Source: Bacteroidota bacterium
GTDB lineage: Bacteria > Bacteroidota > Bacteroidia > Flavobacteriales > Weeksellaceae
Reading direction: 5' to 3'
Assembly (NCBI GenBank): GCA_023411265.1
Contig: JAEYOX010000085.1
Span: 1-12,752, forward strand
DNA: 12,752 nucleotides
This document shows positions 1 through 7,415 of the stretch, piece by piece. Numbering within the stretch: the stretch's first letter is position 1; each line of letters begins with the position of its first letter. The notes under the pieces are model-generated. The model was not told the DNA's origin and did not search any database. It saw only the letters and a list, made by a program, of their open reading frames with translations. The position numbers and the translations under genes were made by a program.

Positions 1-1478
1 TGCTGTGTCCTACAAGAGAACTTTGTTTGCAGATTACCAAAGACATTAAAAATTACTCGAAATACCTTCCTAACATCAAAACCACTGCGGTTTATGGTGG
101 AAGCAGCATTATGGATCAAATCCGTTCGCTGCGCGAGAAACCGCAGATTATTGTGGGAACTCCGGGACGGGTGATTGACCTGATCAACAGAAAAGCTCTC
201 GATTTTTCTGAAATTCACTGGCTCGTATTGGATGAGGCAGATGAAATGCTTTCCATGGGTTTCAAAGACGATCTGGAAACCATCATGAGCGAAACGCCGG
301 AAACGAAACAGACTTTTTTATTCTCGGCAACGATGAACAAAGAAGTGGAAAGAATTTCTAAAAATTATCTTACCAAACCGCACAGAATTTCTGTAGGTTC
401 CATTAATGAAGTAAAGAAAAACATCTCCCACGAATTCTATGTGGTGGGATACCGCCAGAAAAAAGAAGCACTGAAACGCCTGATTGATGCCAACCCGAAT
501 CAATATTCCATTATTTTCTGCAGAACCAGAATGGAAACGCAGGAAATCGCAGACTTTTTGATGCAGAACGGTTATGCAGCGGATGCCCTTCACGGAGATT
601 TATCGCAGGCGCAACGGGATACCGTAATGAAGAAATTCAGATTGAAAAATATTGATATTCTCGTGGCTACTGATGTGGCTGCAAGAGGTCTTGATGTGAA
701 TTCCCTCACCCATGTAATCCATTATTCCTTGCCTGATGATCCGGAGGTTTTCGTTCACAGAAGCGGAAGAACAGGAAGAGCCGGAAAAGACGGTATTTCT
801 ATGTCACTCATCAAACCGGAGGAAACCCGCAAACTGAAACAGATAAAATCAGTTACCAAAATTGATATTGTAGAAAAGCAGGTTCCTACTGGTGACGACA
901 TCATAAAAGCTCAAGTAGAGGGGGTTTTCGAAAGACTGTTTACCGTACATGAAGAATTTTTCACTTTTGACGATTCTTTGATTCCTGATTTATCAGAATT
1001 CTCAAAAGAAGAACTTGTTCACAAGCTTTTGCAGCTTCAGCTCAGAGATCTTTCTTTGTTCTACAAAGACAAAAAAGATCTAAGAAGCGAAAAAATGTCT
1101 GATGACCGCGATATGCCGTCAAGCCGAAGAGACAGGAGACGTGATGACCGAGACGGCAGAGAGGGAAGACGCAGTGACCGGGACGGTGGTAGAGGCAGAG
1201 ACAGAGAGCGCGGTGGAAAACCAAAACGCAGAAACGAAAATATGACCCGTTTTTTCTTCAATCTGGGAAAAAAAGACAATCTGAAAAAACTGGATATGCT
1301 GGATATCATCAACACAGCAACCAAAAAATCCAAGAAACGTCCGGATGTTGGCGATATAGAAATTCTGGAGAAATTTTCATTCTTTGAAGTTGACAAAGAA
1401 TTCAAAAATGATATATTGAAGAATTTGCCTTCCATGAAATTCAAAGGAAAAGAAATGAGAGCCGAAGTGGCTAACTAA
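1..1478 (+). CDS. DEAD-box RNA helicase with DbpA-type C-terminal domain (5' end missing)
   Basis: ATP-dependent RNA helicase, expected to unwind RNA duplexes in ribosome assembly or cold adaptation. The reading frame is open from base 3 and enters at motif Ia (PTREL), so the Q motif and Walker A lie outside the window; the ATG at base 27 is internal. Visible in order: TPGR, DEAD (bases 231-242), SAT, the second RecA domain with VATDVAARGLD and HRSGRTGRAG, then a linker very rich in Arg, Asp and Gly (about bases 1080-1230), then a last block of about 75 residues (MTRFFFNLGKKD onward) that resembles the DbpA RNA-binding domain, an RRM-like fold that recognises structured rRNA. This layout is that of the DeaD/CsdA/DbpA group and differs from the second helicase at 7416-8666, which has only a short basic tail. 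The gene ends just before a strong terminator. Family assignment is firm; the choice between deaD and dbpA is not. Confidence 0.95.
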   Translation, partial: LCPTRELCLQITKDIKNYSKYLPNIKTTAVYGGSSIMDQIRSLREKPQIIVGTPGRVIDLINRKALDFSEIHWLVLDEADEMLSMGFKDDLETIMSETPETKQTFLFSATMNKEVERISKNYLTKPHRISVGSINEVKKNISHEFYVVGYRQKKEALKRLIDANPNQYSIIFCRTRMETQEIADFLMQNGYAADALHGDLSQAQRDTVMKKFRLKNIDILVATDVAARGLDVNSLTHVIHYSLPDDPEVFVHRSGRTGRAGKDGISMSLIKPEETRKLKQIKSVTKIDIVEKQVPTGDDIIKAQVEGVFERLFTVHEEFFTFDDSLIPDLSEFSKEELVHKLLQLQLRDLSLFYKDKKDLRSEKMSDDRDMPSSRRDRRRDDRDGREGRRSDRDGGRGRDRERGGKPKRRNENMTRFFFNLGKKDNLKKLDMLDIINTATKKSKKRPDVGDIEILEKFSFFEVDKEFKNDILKNLPSMKFKGKEMRAEVAN

Positions 1479-1485
1479 TAGACAA

Positions 1486-1509
1486 GCCGGGATTCATCCC
1501 GGTTTTTTT
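1486..1509 (+). terminator. Rho-independent terminator of the DEAD-box helicase gene
   Basis: A perfect GC-rich inverted repeat, CCGGGAT-TC-ATCCCGG, is followed directly by a run of seven T. It starts eight bases after the helicase stop codon and separates that gene from the phosphate operon. Confidence 0.9.
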
Positions 1510-1572
1510 ATGGGCTGCCCCAATGTTAATAAAAATTAATATTAATATTATCATTTACTTTTCATTTATGCG

Positions 1573-1580
1573 GATATTTG
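1573..1580 (+). promoter_or_regulatory. Possible -7 box for the phosphate operon
   Basis: GATATTTG matches the Bacteroidota -7 consensus TAnnTTTG at five of its six fixed positions. It lies 28 bases before the DUF47 start codon, in the AT-rich stretch after the helicase terminator. No clear TTTG -33 element is present at the usual distance, so this is only a candidate. Confidence 0.4.
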
Positions 1581-1608
1581 CACTCTTAAAAATTTAAATC
1601 TTTTTACT

Positions 1609-2247
1609 ATGGGAGTAGGTAATCTCTTCAAGGCGTTTCAGCCCAAAGACAAGGTATTCTTCGTGTTATTCGAAAAAGTGGCAGACACTCTTGTGGAAAT
1701 GTCAAAAGAATTCCATGATGGAATGTTAGAGTTTGATCTGAATGACGATACGCTTTTGAAAAGAATGAGCGATTATGAACATCAGATGGACGATTTTACC
1801 CATGAGATCTACATTCAGCTGGGAGAAAACTTCATCACGCCTTTCGATAGAGAAGATATCAATACGCTGGCCAGTGGACTGGATGATATTGCTGATTACA
1901 TGTATGCATCCGCAAAATATATTTACCTATACAAAACCCCGCCAACAAAGGAATTTTCTGAATTTTCACTCCTTATCTATAAATGCTGCGTTGAAATACA
2001 GAATGCCTTGAAGAACCTGAAAGGTTTTCACAATCCGGCGGAAGTGAAAGAATCCTGCATTAAAATTAATTCCTACGAAAATATAGCAGATGACGTACTG
2101 AGCCAAGGTTTGGTAAAGCTTTTCGAAAGCAATGATCCGATTAATATCATTAAGGTGAAAGATGTTTTGGAATATCTTGAAGTGGTAACGGATAAGGCTG
2201 AAGATGTTGCTAATACGATCGACAGTATTATTATAAAGTACTCATAA
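1609..2247 (+). CDS. DUF47 (PhoU-like) accessory protein of the phosphate transporter
   Basis: A 212-residue, mostly helical cytosolic protein of the DUF47/PhoU-related family (often annotated as a TIGR00153-type or Pit accessory protein). The start MGVGNLFKAFQPKDKVFF and the charged, helix-forming pattern with many Asp and Glu are typical; PhoU-type proteins use such acidic patches to bind metal clusters. No membrane segment or signal peptide is visible. Its stop lies 17 bases before the PiT permease gene, on the same strand, and this gene pair recurs widely in bacteria and archaea. The inferred role is to modulate phosphate uptake by the permease, or to link uptake to cell phosphate status. 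The ATG at 1609 follows an AT-rich leader, and the length is normal for the family. Confidence 0.9.
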   Translation: MGVGNLFKAFQPKDKVFFVLFEKVADTLVEMSKEFHDGMLEFDLNDDTLLKRMSDYEHQMDDFTHEIYIQLGENFITPFDREDINTLASGLDDIADYMYASAKYIYLYKTPPTKEFSEFSLLIYKCCVEIQNALKNLKGFHNPAEVKESCIKINSYENIADDVLSQGLVKLFESNDPINIIKVKDVLEYLEVVTDKAEDVANTIDSIIIKYS

Positions 2248-2264
2248 TTTTAATATATTTCCGA

Positions 2265-3410
2265 ATGGAATTTCCCATATTACTTATCATTATTATTGCG
2301 CTTGCATTAATATTCGATTTCATTAACGGCTTTCATGATGCGGCCAATTCTATTGCTACCATAGTTTCTACTAAAGTTCTTACCCCTTTTCAGGCGGTAT
2401 TGTGGGCAGCACTTTGGAATTTTGCAGCATTCTTTGTTGCCATGTATATTATCGGCGAATTTAAAATCGGTAATACTATCGCCAAAACCGTCAACGAAGA
2501 TTTTATCAATCTTGAAGTAATTTTCGGCGGTCTTATTGCAGCTATTTTCTGGAACTTGCTTACATGGTGGTTCGGTATTCCGTCCTCTTCCTCGCATACA
2601 CTTATCGGTGGTTTCTTAGGTGCGGCTTTGATGCATGCACTTGTAATGGATTATAATGCTGTCTCGGCAGCAAATCCCGGATTTACAACATTGGAAACCT
2701 TCAAACATGCCTTACAACAGCTCTTTACACAAAGTGTAGTGAGGTACGACAAGGTGCTTCCTATCTTTTTATTTATATTTTTAGCACCTTTGGTAGGGAT
2801 GCTTGTTTCGGTCATCATCACTCTTATTATTGTTAATATTTCTAAGAATACCAATCCGCATAAAGCAGACAAGCAGTTTAAAGGCTGGCAATTGGTTTCT
2901 TCTGCACTTTTTAGTCTCGGACACGGCTTGAATGATGCCCAGAAAGTAATGGGAATCATAGGAGCAGCAGTTATTTATTACCACGTAACCATGATTGGAG
3001 GCAATGATCCTTATGCAATGATGCCTTCCGCAGACCGTTTTGCGTTTTTTACAACAGACTACATGTGGGTTCCGTTTGTATCCTTTCTCTTTATCGCCAT
3101 GGGAACCATGAGCGGAGGCTGGAAAATCGTGAAAACAATGGGAACAAAAATTACAAAAGTAACGCCATTGGAAGGAGTAAGCGCCGAATCTGCTGGTGCC
3201 ATTACTCTGTTCCTTACAGATCACTTAGGAATTCCGGTTTCTACGACGCACACCATCACCGGTTCTATTATCGGGGTAGGACTTACCAAAAGAGTTTCCG
3301 CAGTACGCTGGGGAATTACGGTAAGTTTACTTTGGGCGTGGATTCTTACTATTCCTGTAAGTGCATTTATTGCAGGGATTACCTATCTGTTAATTACACT
3401 GTTTACGTAG
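2265..3410 (+). CDS. PiT-family inorganic phosphate transporter
   Basis: Low-affinity inorganic phosphate permease of the inner membrane (PiT family, PF01384), probably driven by proton or sodium symport and able to carry metal-phosphate. The 381-residue protein has about ten hydrophobic segments. The family's two inverted signature repeats are both present: GFHDAANSIATIVST at residues 22-36, and SLGHGLNDAQKVMG at about 217-230 with the later GIPVSTTHTITGSIIG. The central loop is short (about residues 165-215), as in bacterial Pit proteins of this subtype. It forms an operon with the DUF47 gene just upstream and ends at a hairpin terminator. Which ion is co-transported cannot be told from the sequence. 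A pitA-like name would be reasonable, but orthology to E. coli pitA is not shown. Confidence 0.95.
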   Translation: MEFPILLIIIIALALIFDFINGFHDAANSIATIVSTKVLTPFQAVLWAALWNFAAFFVAMYIIGEFKIGNTIAKTVNEDFINLEVIFGGLIAAIFWNLLTWWFGIPSSSSHTLIGGFLGAALMHALVMDYNAVSAANPGFTTLETFKHALQQLFTQSVVRYDKVLPIFLFIFLAPLVGMLVSVIITLIIVNISKNTNPHKADKQFKGWQLVSSALFSLGHGLNDAQKVMGIIGAAVIYYHVTMIGGNDPYAMMPSADRFAFFTTDYMWVPFVSFLFIAMGTMSGGWKIVKTMGTKITKVTPLEGVSAESAGAITLFLTDHLGIPVSTTHTITGSIIGVGLTKRVSAVRWGITVSLLWAWILTIPVSAFIAGITYLLITLFT

Positions 3411-3433
3411 GAAAACATCTATTGAACACACTT

Positions 3434-3461
3434 AAACCGGAGCTGCAAACTCCGGTTTTTT
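3434..3461 (+). terminator. Rho-independent terminator of the phosphate operon
   Basis: A nine-base-pair stem, AAACCGGAG paired with CTCCGGTTT, has a seven-base loop and runs into a T tract. It starts 24 bases after the PiT stop codon. Confidence 0.9.
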
Positions 3462-3480
3462 CTTTTAAATTATTATTATT

Positions 3481-3488
3481 TATATTTG
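3481..3488 (+). promoter_or_regulatory. -7 promoter box for the small membrane protein
   Basis: TATATTTG is an exact match to TAnnTTTG. It lies just after the phosphate terminator and 15 bases before the ATG at 3504. It covers the TTG at 3486, which could otherwise be read as an in-frame start, so it favours 3504 as the true start and implies a short leader of about nine bases. No clean -33 TTTG is visible. Confidence 0.6.
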
Positions 3489-3503
3489 AAGAAATTAGAT
3501 CGA

Positions 3504-3737
3504 ATGAAAAACAAGAGTTTTAAATGGATGCTGGTGATATTATTATATATCATCACTTCTCTTATTTTCTTTCTTGTTTATCAGGCAGAAGATACGAGGA
3601 ACGGGATAGAAGAACCGCTTTCCACCAGCATTCCCAAAGCTCTGGCTTTTGGTTTATGTGTTTTTGGCTACGATCTCTATTTGATTTTGAAAAAGTTATT
3701 GGTTCCGAAAAAAAAGGAATCAAATGTAATTCAATAA
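3504..3737 (+). CDS. Small two-helix membrane protein of unknown function
   Basis: I do not recognise this 77-residue protein. From the ATG at 3504 it reads MKNKSFKWM, then a hydrophobic helix (about residues 9-27), a polar stretch of about 20 residues with an EDTRNG segment, a second hydrophobic helix (about 45-66) and a basic tail (KKLLVPKKKES). By the positive-inside rule both ends would face the cytosol and the polar loop the periplasm. It is bracketed by its own -7 box and a terminator-like hairpin, so it is probably a single transcription unit. A longer start at the TTG at 3486 is possible but overlaps the promoter box. The ORF is short, so some doubt remains that it is a gene, but hydropathy and flanking signals support it. 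Confidence 0.7.
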   Translation: MKNKSFKWMLVILLYIITSLIFFLVYQAEDTRNGIEEPLSTSIPKALAFGLCVFGYDLYLILKKLLVPKKKESNVIQ

Positions 3738-3765
3738 AAAGCAGTCTGTATCAGGTTGCTTTTTT
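3736..3765 (+). terminator. Terminator-like hairpin after the small membrane protein gene
   Basis: AAAAAGCA pairs with TGCTTTTT around an inner CTG-TAT-CAG stem, with small internal loops, and ends in a T run. The hairpin overlaps the stop codon of the small gene. Confidence 0.7.
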
Positions 3766-3809
3766 CGTTCTATACGACGGATTTGTTTTTATACCCAATT
3801 CCAAAACCG

Positions 3810-3817
3810 TATTTTTG
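3810..3817 (+). promoter_or_regulatory. -7 promoter box for the polyprenyl synthase operon
   Basis: TATTTTTG matches TAnnTTTG exactly and lies 17 bases before the start codon of the polyprenyl synthase gene. A TTTG at 3782-3785 lies upstream with a 24-base spacer, slightly longer than usual for a -33 element. Confidence 0.6.
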
Positions 3818-3834
3818 TAGGAAACAAAACAGAT

Positions 3835-4806
3835 ATGGAATTTTTACAGCAATATCAGGAGATCGTAGAGCAAGGTATAGAAAAATATATGTTCAAAGAC
3901 AAGCCCAAAGAGCTGTATGAACCGATGAATTATATTATCAATCACCGTGGAAAAAGATTGCGCCCTATTATGGTACTCATGGCTTGTCATCTTTTCGGTG
4001 GCGATATCAGAAAAGCTTTGAAACCTTCTTTGGCTATCGAGTATTTCCACAATTTCACCCTCATTCATGACGATATTATGGATGAAGCACCACTTCGGAG
4101 AAATGTTCCAACCATACACACCGTGTACGGACTGAACACCGGGATTCTTTCCGGAGACGGACTTCTTCTGAAAGCATATAAGTTTTTTGAAGATCTGGAA
4201 CCGCAGCTATACAAAGCCTGTGTCCGCGTTTTTACACATACCGGTTTGCTTCTGTGCGAAGGTCAGCAGTATGATATTAATTTTGAAACTCAGGATAATG
4301 TGACTTTCGAGGAATATATCCGAATGATTACCTACAAAACCGGAGTCCTGAGTGCTTCTTCCTTCGAAATAGGTGCACTCATTGCAGGTGCACCGTTCCC
4401 TGATGCAAAAAATATTTTCAATTTTGGGAAACATATCGGTATTGCTTTTCAGATTATGGATGATTATCTGGACGTTTTCGGTGATCAGAAAAGCTTCGGA
4501 AAGCAGCATGCCGGCGATATTGTCGAAAATAAAAAAACCGTCTTATATCTTCTGGCACGTGAGCACGCCACCGAGGAAGAAAGAAAAGAACTGGACTTCT
4601 GGTATTCTAAAAAAACAGATAATATTGATAAAGTGTATGGTGTCGAAAAGATCTTCCGCAGAACAAAAGTGGATGAAAAGACCCTGCGCCTCGTGGAAAA
4701 ACATAATGAAATTGCCCACGACTATCTTCTGAAAATTGATATAGCAGAAGAAAAGAAAAAGCCTTTTATTGAATTGGCTAATTATCTGTTACGCAGAGAT
4801 TCTTAA
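3835..4806 (+). CDS. Polyprenyl diphosphate synthase, probably short chain (FPP/GGPP type)
   Basis: Trans-isoprenyl diphosphate synthase that condenses isopentenyl diphosphate onto allylic diphosphates in the cytosol. The 323-residue length is normal. GKRLRP at residues 39-44 fits the IPP-binding loop. The first Asp-rich motif is DDIMD at 79-83, the second DDYLD at 209-213; both bind magnesium-diphosphate. The residue five before the first motif is Phe74, and the motif has no two-residue insertion. In the established chain-length rules that combination fits a product of about C20 (geranylgeranyl, archaeal-type pattern) rather than the C30-C40 chain of menaquinone, but this is inference. Possible uses are carotenoid or other terpenoid supply. 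It heads a four-gene operon behind its own -7 box, and the GSCFA gene follows 23 bases after its stop. Confidence 0.93.
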   Translation: MEFLQQYQEIVEQGIEKYMFKDKPKELYEPMNYIINHRGKRLRPIMVLMACHLFGGDIRKALKPSLAIEYFHNFTLIHDDIMDEAPLRRNVPTIHTVYGLNTGILSGDGLLLKAYKFFEDLEPQLYKACVRVFTHTGLLLCEGQQYDINFETQDNVTFEEYIRMITYKTGVLSASSFEIGALIAGAPFPDAKNIFNFGKHIGIAFQIMDDYLDVFGDQKSFGKQHAGDIVENKKTVLYLLAREHATEEERKELDFWYSKKTDNIDKVYGVEKIFRRTKVDEKTLRLVEKHNEIAHDYLLKIDIAEEKKKPFIELANYLLRRDS

Positions 4807-4829
4807 TATCCACCTTTCTACCATTTTAT

Positions 4830-5789
4830 ATGAAATTCAGAACGGAAGTTCACCTGAACGAATCTTCAGTTAAAATTAACATCACTGACAGAATCTTTTC
4901 CATCGGTTCGTGTTTTTCCACAGAAATGTTCCATTTGCTGAATCGTGCGCAGCTGCAGACGCTTAATAATCCTTATGGAACTATTTTCAATCCGTACAGT
5001 GTCAATACTGCGCTACGCCGTATTCACAGCAGCAGTTTTTATACTGAAGACGATCTTATTGCCTATCAGAATCAGTTTATTTCACTTGATCATCATTCCG
5101 GTTTCAATTCAGAATATGTCCATAAAACACTGGAAAACATTAATTCAAATATTGAAAAAGCCAACCGCTTTTTACAGTCGGCCAACTGGGTTATCATCAC
5201 TTATGGAAGTTCTTTTATTTATGAATTTCTGCCCAAAAATAAGCTTGTAGCCAATTGCCATAAAATTCCGTCAAAGTATTTTTCCAAAAGGTTGCTTACT
5301 CCCGGTGAAATTAGAAATTCTGTTCGTGAAACAATTTCCTTTATTAAAGACATTTGTCCGGAAGGAGTACAGTTGCTTTTTACTGTTTCGCCTGTTCGCC
5401 ATACGAAAGACGGAATGACAGAAAATCAAAGAAGCAAATCGCTGTTAATCGCTAATCTTCATGAAGTTCTCGAAGAAACTGACAGGTGTACCTATCTTCC
5501 TGTTTATGAAATCATGATGGACGACCTTCGGGATTACCGGTTTTATAAAGAAGATATGATTCATCCCACCCAACAGGCGGTGAATTATATTTTCGAAAAA
5601 TTCGGAAATGCTTATTTTTCTGATGAAACCATTGACTTTATTGAGGAAAACTTTAAAATAATGAAAGCTCTGGAACACAAAACTTCAGATGAACAAAGTT
5701 CAGCTTATAAGGAGTTTCGTGAAAACCTTAAAGGAAGAATCGCATTGCAGCAAACGAAAGTGAGACACAACATTTTTACCCAGCTTTGA
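4830..5789 (+). CDS. GSCFA-domain protein
   Basis: A 319-residue protein of the GSCFA family (PF08885), named after the motif that appears here as GSCFS at residues 26-30, just after a predicted beta strand (RIFSIGSCF). The family resembles SGNH/GDSL-like hydrolases: the Ser in the GS motif would be the nucleophile, and a late D-x-x-H such as DMIHP (near bases 5555-5570) could supply the Asp and His. The substrate is unknown; fold-based proposals suggest an esterase or acyl-transfer role. No signal peptide is visible, so it is probably cytosolic. Tight spacing (23 bases from the polyprenyl synthase, 7 to tatD) indicates co-transcription. Membership of the family is well supported; the catalytic role is inference. 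Confidence 0.9.
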   Translation: MKFRTEVHLNESSVKINITDRIFSIGSCFSTEMFHLLNRAQLQTLNNPYGTIFNPYSVNTALRRIHSSSFYTEDDLIAYQNQFISLDHHSGFNSEYVHKTLENINSNIEKANRFLQSANWVIITYGSSFIYEFLPKNKLVANCHKIPSKYFSKRLLTPGEIRNSVRETISFIKDICPEGVQLLFTVSPVRHTKDGMTENQRSKSLLIANLHEVLEETDRCTYLPVYEIMMDDLRDYRFYKEDMIHPTQQAVNYIFEKFGNAYFSDETIDFIEENFKIMKALEHKTSDEQSSAYKEFRENLKGRIALQQTKVRHNIFTQL

Positions 5790-5796
5790 GTTTATT

Positions 5797-6573
5797 ATGA
5801 TCGATACCCATACCCATTTATACTCAGATCAATTTGATGAAGACCGGAATGAAATGATACAACGTGCAATAGATAAAAGCGTTGATAAGTTTTTTCTGCC
5901 GGCCATCGATTCTTCTACCCATAAAAAAATGTTGAATCTGGAAGCGGAATATCCCCAACAGATTTTCTCAATGATGGGATTGCATCCTTGTTCAGTAAAT
6001 TCTGAAACATGGGAAAATGAACTGAAAATTGTTGAAAATTATCTCAATTTGAGAGCGTTTTGCGCGGTAGGTGAAATCGGGATCGACTTGTATTGGGATC
6101 AATCTACATTAGAAATCCAAATCCGGGCTTTTGAACAACAAATTGATTGGGCTATCCAGATGGATTTGCCGATTGTCATTCATACCCGTGAAAGTTTTGA
6201 TGAGGTTTTTGCAGTATTGGAACGTAAAAAAAATCCAAAACTTAGGGGAATTTTCCATTGTTTCTCAGGAAATCGGGAGCAGGCTGACCGGGCTATCAGC
6301 TTAGGATTTTTGTTGGGAATCGGAGGTGTAGTAACTTTTAAAAACGGGAAAATAGACCAGTTTCTACATGAAATTCCTTTGGAAAATATCGTTCTGGAAA
6401 CAGATTCGCCTTATCTGGCTCCGGTGCCTTTTCGGGGGAAAAGAAATGAAAGTGCCTATCTGGAACTGGTGGCAGGGAAACTCGTTACGATTTACGGAAA
6501 ATCTTTCTCTGAAATTGACAGAATTACCACGGAAAATGCGCTGAAGGTTTTTCAGATCGCGACCAATCTGTAA
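5797..6573 (+). CDS. TatD-family metal-dependent hydrolase (DNase)
   Basis: A 258-residue TIM-barrel metallohydrolase of the TatD family (PF01026). Members act as 3'-5' exonucleases or deoxyribonucleases in DNA repair and turnover, and some on other substrates. All expected metal ligands are present: His5 and His7 in HTHLY, Glu93 in GEIGID, His129 in IHTRE, His154 in FHCFSG, and Asp203 in ETDSPYLAP. The length and the MIDTHTH start are standard, and no signal peptide is present, so it is cytosolic. It starts seven bases after the GSCFA stop and ends three bases before the methyltransferase start. Whether it is orthologous to tatD or to ycfH/yjjV cannot be told here, so I leave the symbol blank. 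Confidence 0.95.
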   Translation: MIDTHTHLYSDQFDEDRNEMIQRAIDKSVDKFFLPAIDSSTHKKMLNLEAEYPQQIFSMMGLHPCSVNSETWENELKIVENYLNLRAFCAVGEIGIDLYWDQSTLEIQIRAFEQQIDWAIQMDLPIVIHTRESFDEVFAVLERKKNPKLRGIFHCFSGNREQADRAISLGFLLGIGGVVTFKNGKIDQFLHEIPLENIVLETDSPYLAPVPFRGKRNESAYLELVAGKLVTIYGKSFSEIDRITTENALKVFQIATNL

Positions 6574-6576
6574 AAA

Positions 6577-7380
6577 ATGAATCATCGGATTAAAAATTTT
6601 CTAAAGCAAAAGCTGGATTACAAATATTTTAAACTCATAAAATATTATTATTTGCTGCTTCGCTCGTTACCTTATGGAAGCAATCTGAATAAACTTGCCG
6701 AAATCTATCAATGCGACAAGTGGGGAGCACATTTTTACACCTCACATTATCAGGCTTATTTTCGCAAACTGAAATACAAAAAAATAAAACTTCTCGAAAT
6801 AGGAGTTGGGGGTTATCATCATCCGCATATCGGAGGAAGTTCGTTACGGATGTGGAAAAGGTATTTTCCGTTCGGAAAAATTTATGCTTTGGATATTTAC
6901 GACAAATCTTTTGTACAGGAAAACCGGATCAGGATTTTTCAGGGAAGCCAGGTAGACGAGGAAGTTCTAGAAAACATGATGGCTGAAATCGGGGAGCCGG
7001 ATATTATTATTGACGACGGGAGTCATATCAATGAACATGTGATTCAGACCTTTCAGCTTCTTTTTCCAAAACTGAAAGACGGCGGAATTTATGTGATAGA
7101 AGATACGCAAACTTCTTATTGGCCGGGATATGGCGGCAGTAGCGAAGATCTCCGGCATCCGGGAACGATGATGAATTTTTTTAAAAATCTGACGGACGGG
7201 CTTAATCATCAGGAATTTATTTTGCCGCATTATACTCCTTCGTATTTCGATAAAAACATTCGCTCTATTCAGTTTTACCATAATCTTATCTTCGTTTTCA
7301 AAGGAGCGAATGATGAGCCTTCCAATGTGGATGTTATGAATCCTGATAACGTGGAGGCGGAGAAGATCCAGGTGGTTTAA
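6577..7380 (+). CDS. Class I SAM-dependent methyltransferase, macrocin/MycE-type
   Basis: A 267-residue S-adenosylmethionine-dependent methyltransferase. The SAM-binding glycine loop is LLEIGVGG at residues 72-79, with Asp106 (ALDIYD) as the probable ribose-binding acid. IIDDGSH at 144-150 and IEDTQTSYW at 174-182 match the metal-dependent macrocin/mycinamicin (TylE/MycE) sugar O-methyltransferases, in which such acidic residues hold the divalent metal. An N-terminal basic stretch of about 45 residues comes before the core. No macrolide genes are nearby, so the substrate is more likely a surface or lipid-linked sugar; that is speculative. It starts three bases after the TatD stop, indicating translational coupling, and ends the operon at a shared terminator with rhlE. 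Confidence 0.85.
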   Translation: MNHRIKNFLKQKLDYKYFKLIKYYYLLLRSLPYGSNLNKLAEIYQCDKWGAHFYTSHYQAYFRKLKYKKIKLLEIGVGGYHHPHIGGSSLRMWKRYFPFGKIYALDIYDKSFVQENRIRIFQGSQVDEEVLENMMAEIGEPDIIIDDGSHINEHVIQTFQLLFPKLKDGGIYVIEDTQTSYWPGYGGSSEDLRHPGTMMNFFKNLTDGLNHQEFILPHYTPSYFDKNIRSIQFYHNLIFVFKGANDEPSNVDVMNPDNVEAEKIQVV

Positions 7381-7412
7381 AAAAACCTGCCAACATTTCG
7401 CTGACAGGTTTT
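7379..7412. terminator. Shared bidirectional terminator between convergent genes
   Basis: AAAACCTG (7382-7389) pairs with CAGGTTTT (7405-7412) across a 15-base loop. An A run on the left and T-rich sequence on the right allow it to serve both the plus-strand methyltransferase and the minus-strand helicase. Confidence 0.75.
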
Positions 7413-7415
7413 CGG

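Noticed and set aside
1061..1444. 127-codon minus-strand ORF, rich in Ser, Arg and Leu
   Set aside because: It is the antisense of the Arg/Asp/Gly-rich linker and RNA-binding tail of the helicase, where low-complexity codons leave the opposite strand open.
3065..3523. 152-codon ORF within the PiT gene
   Set aside because: It is an out-of-frame shadow of the strongly conserved PiT coding sequence; its composition is not protein-like.
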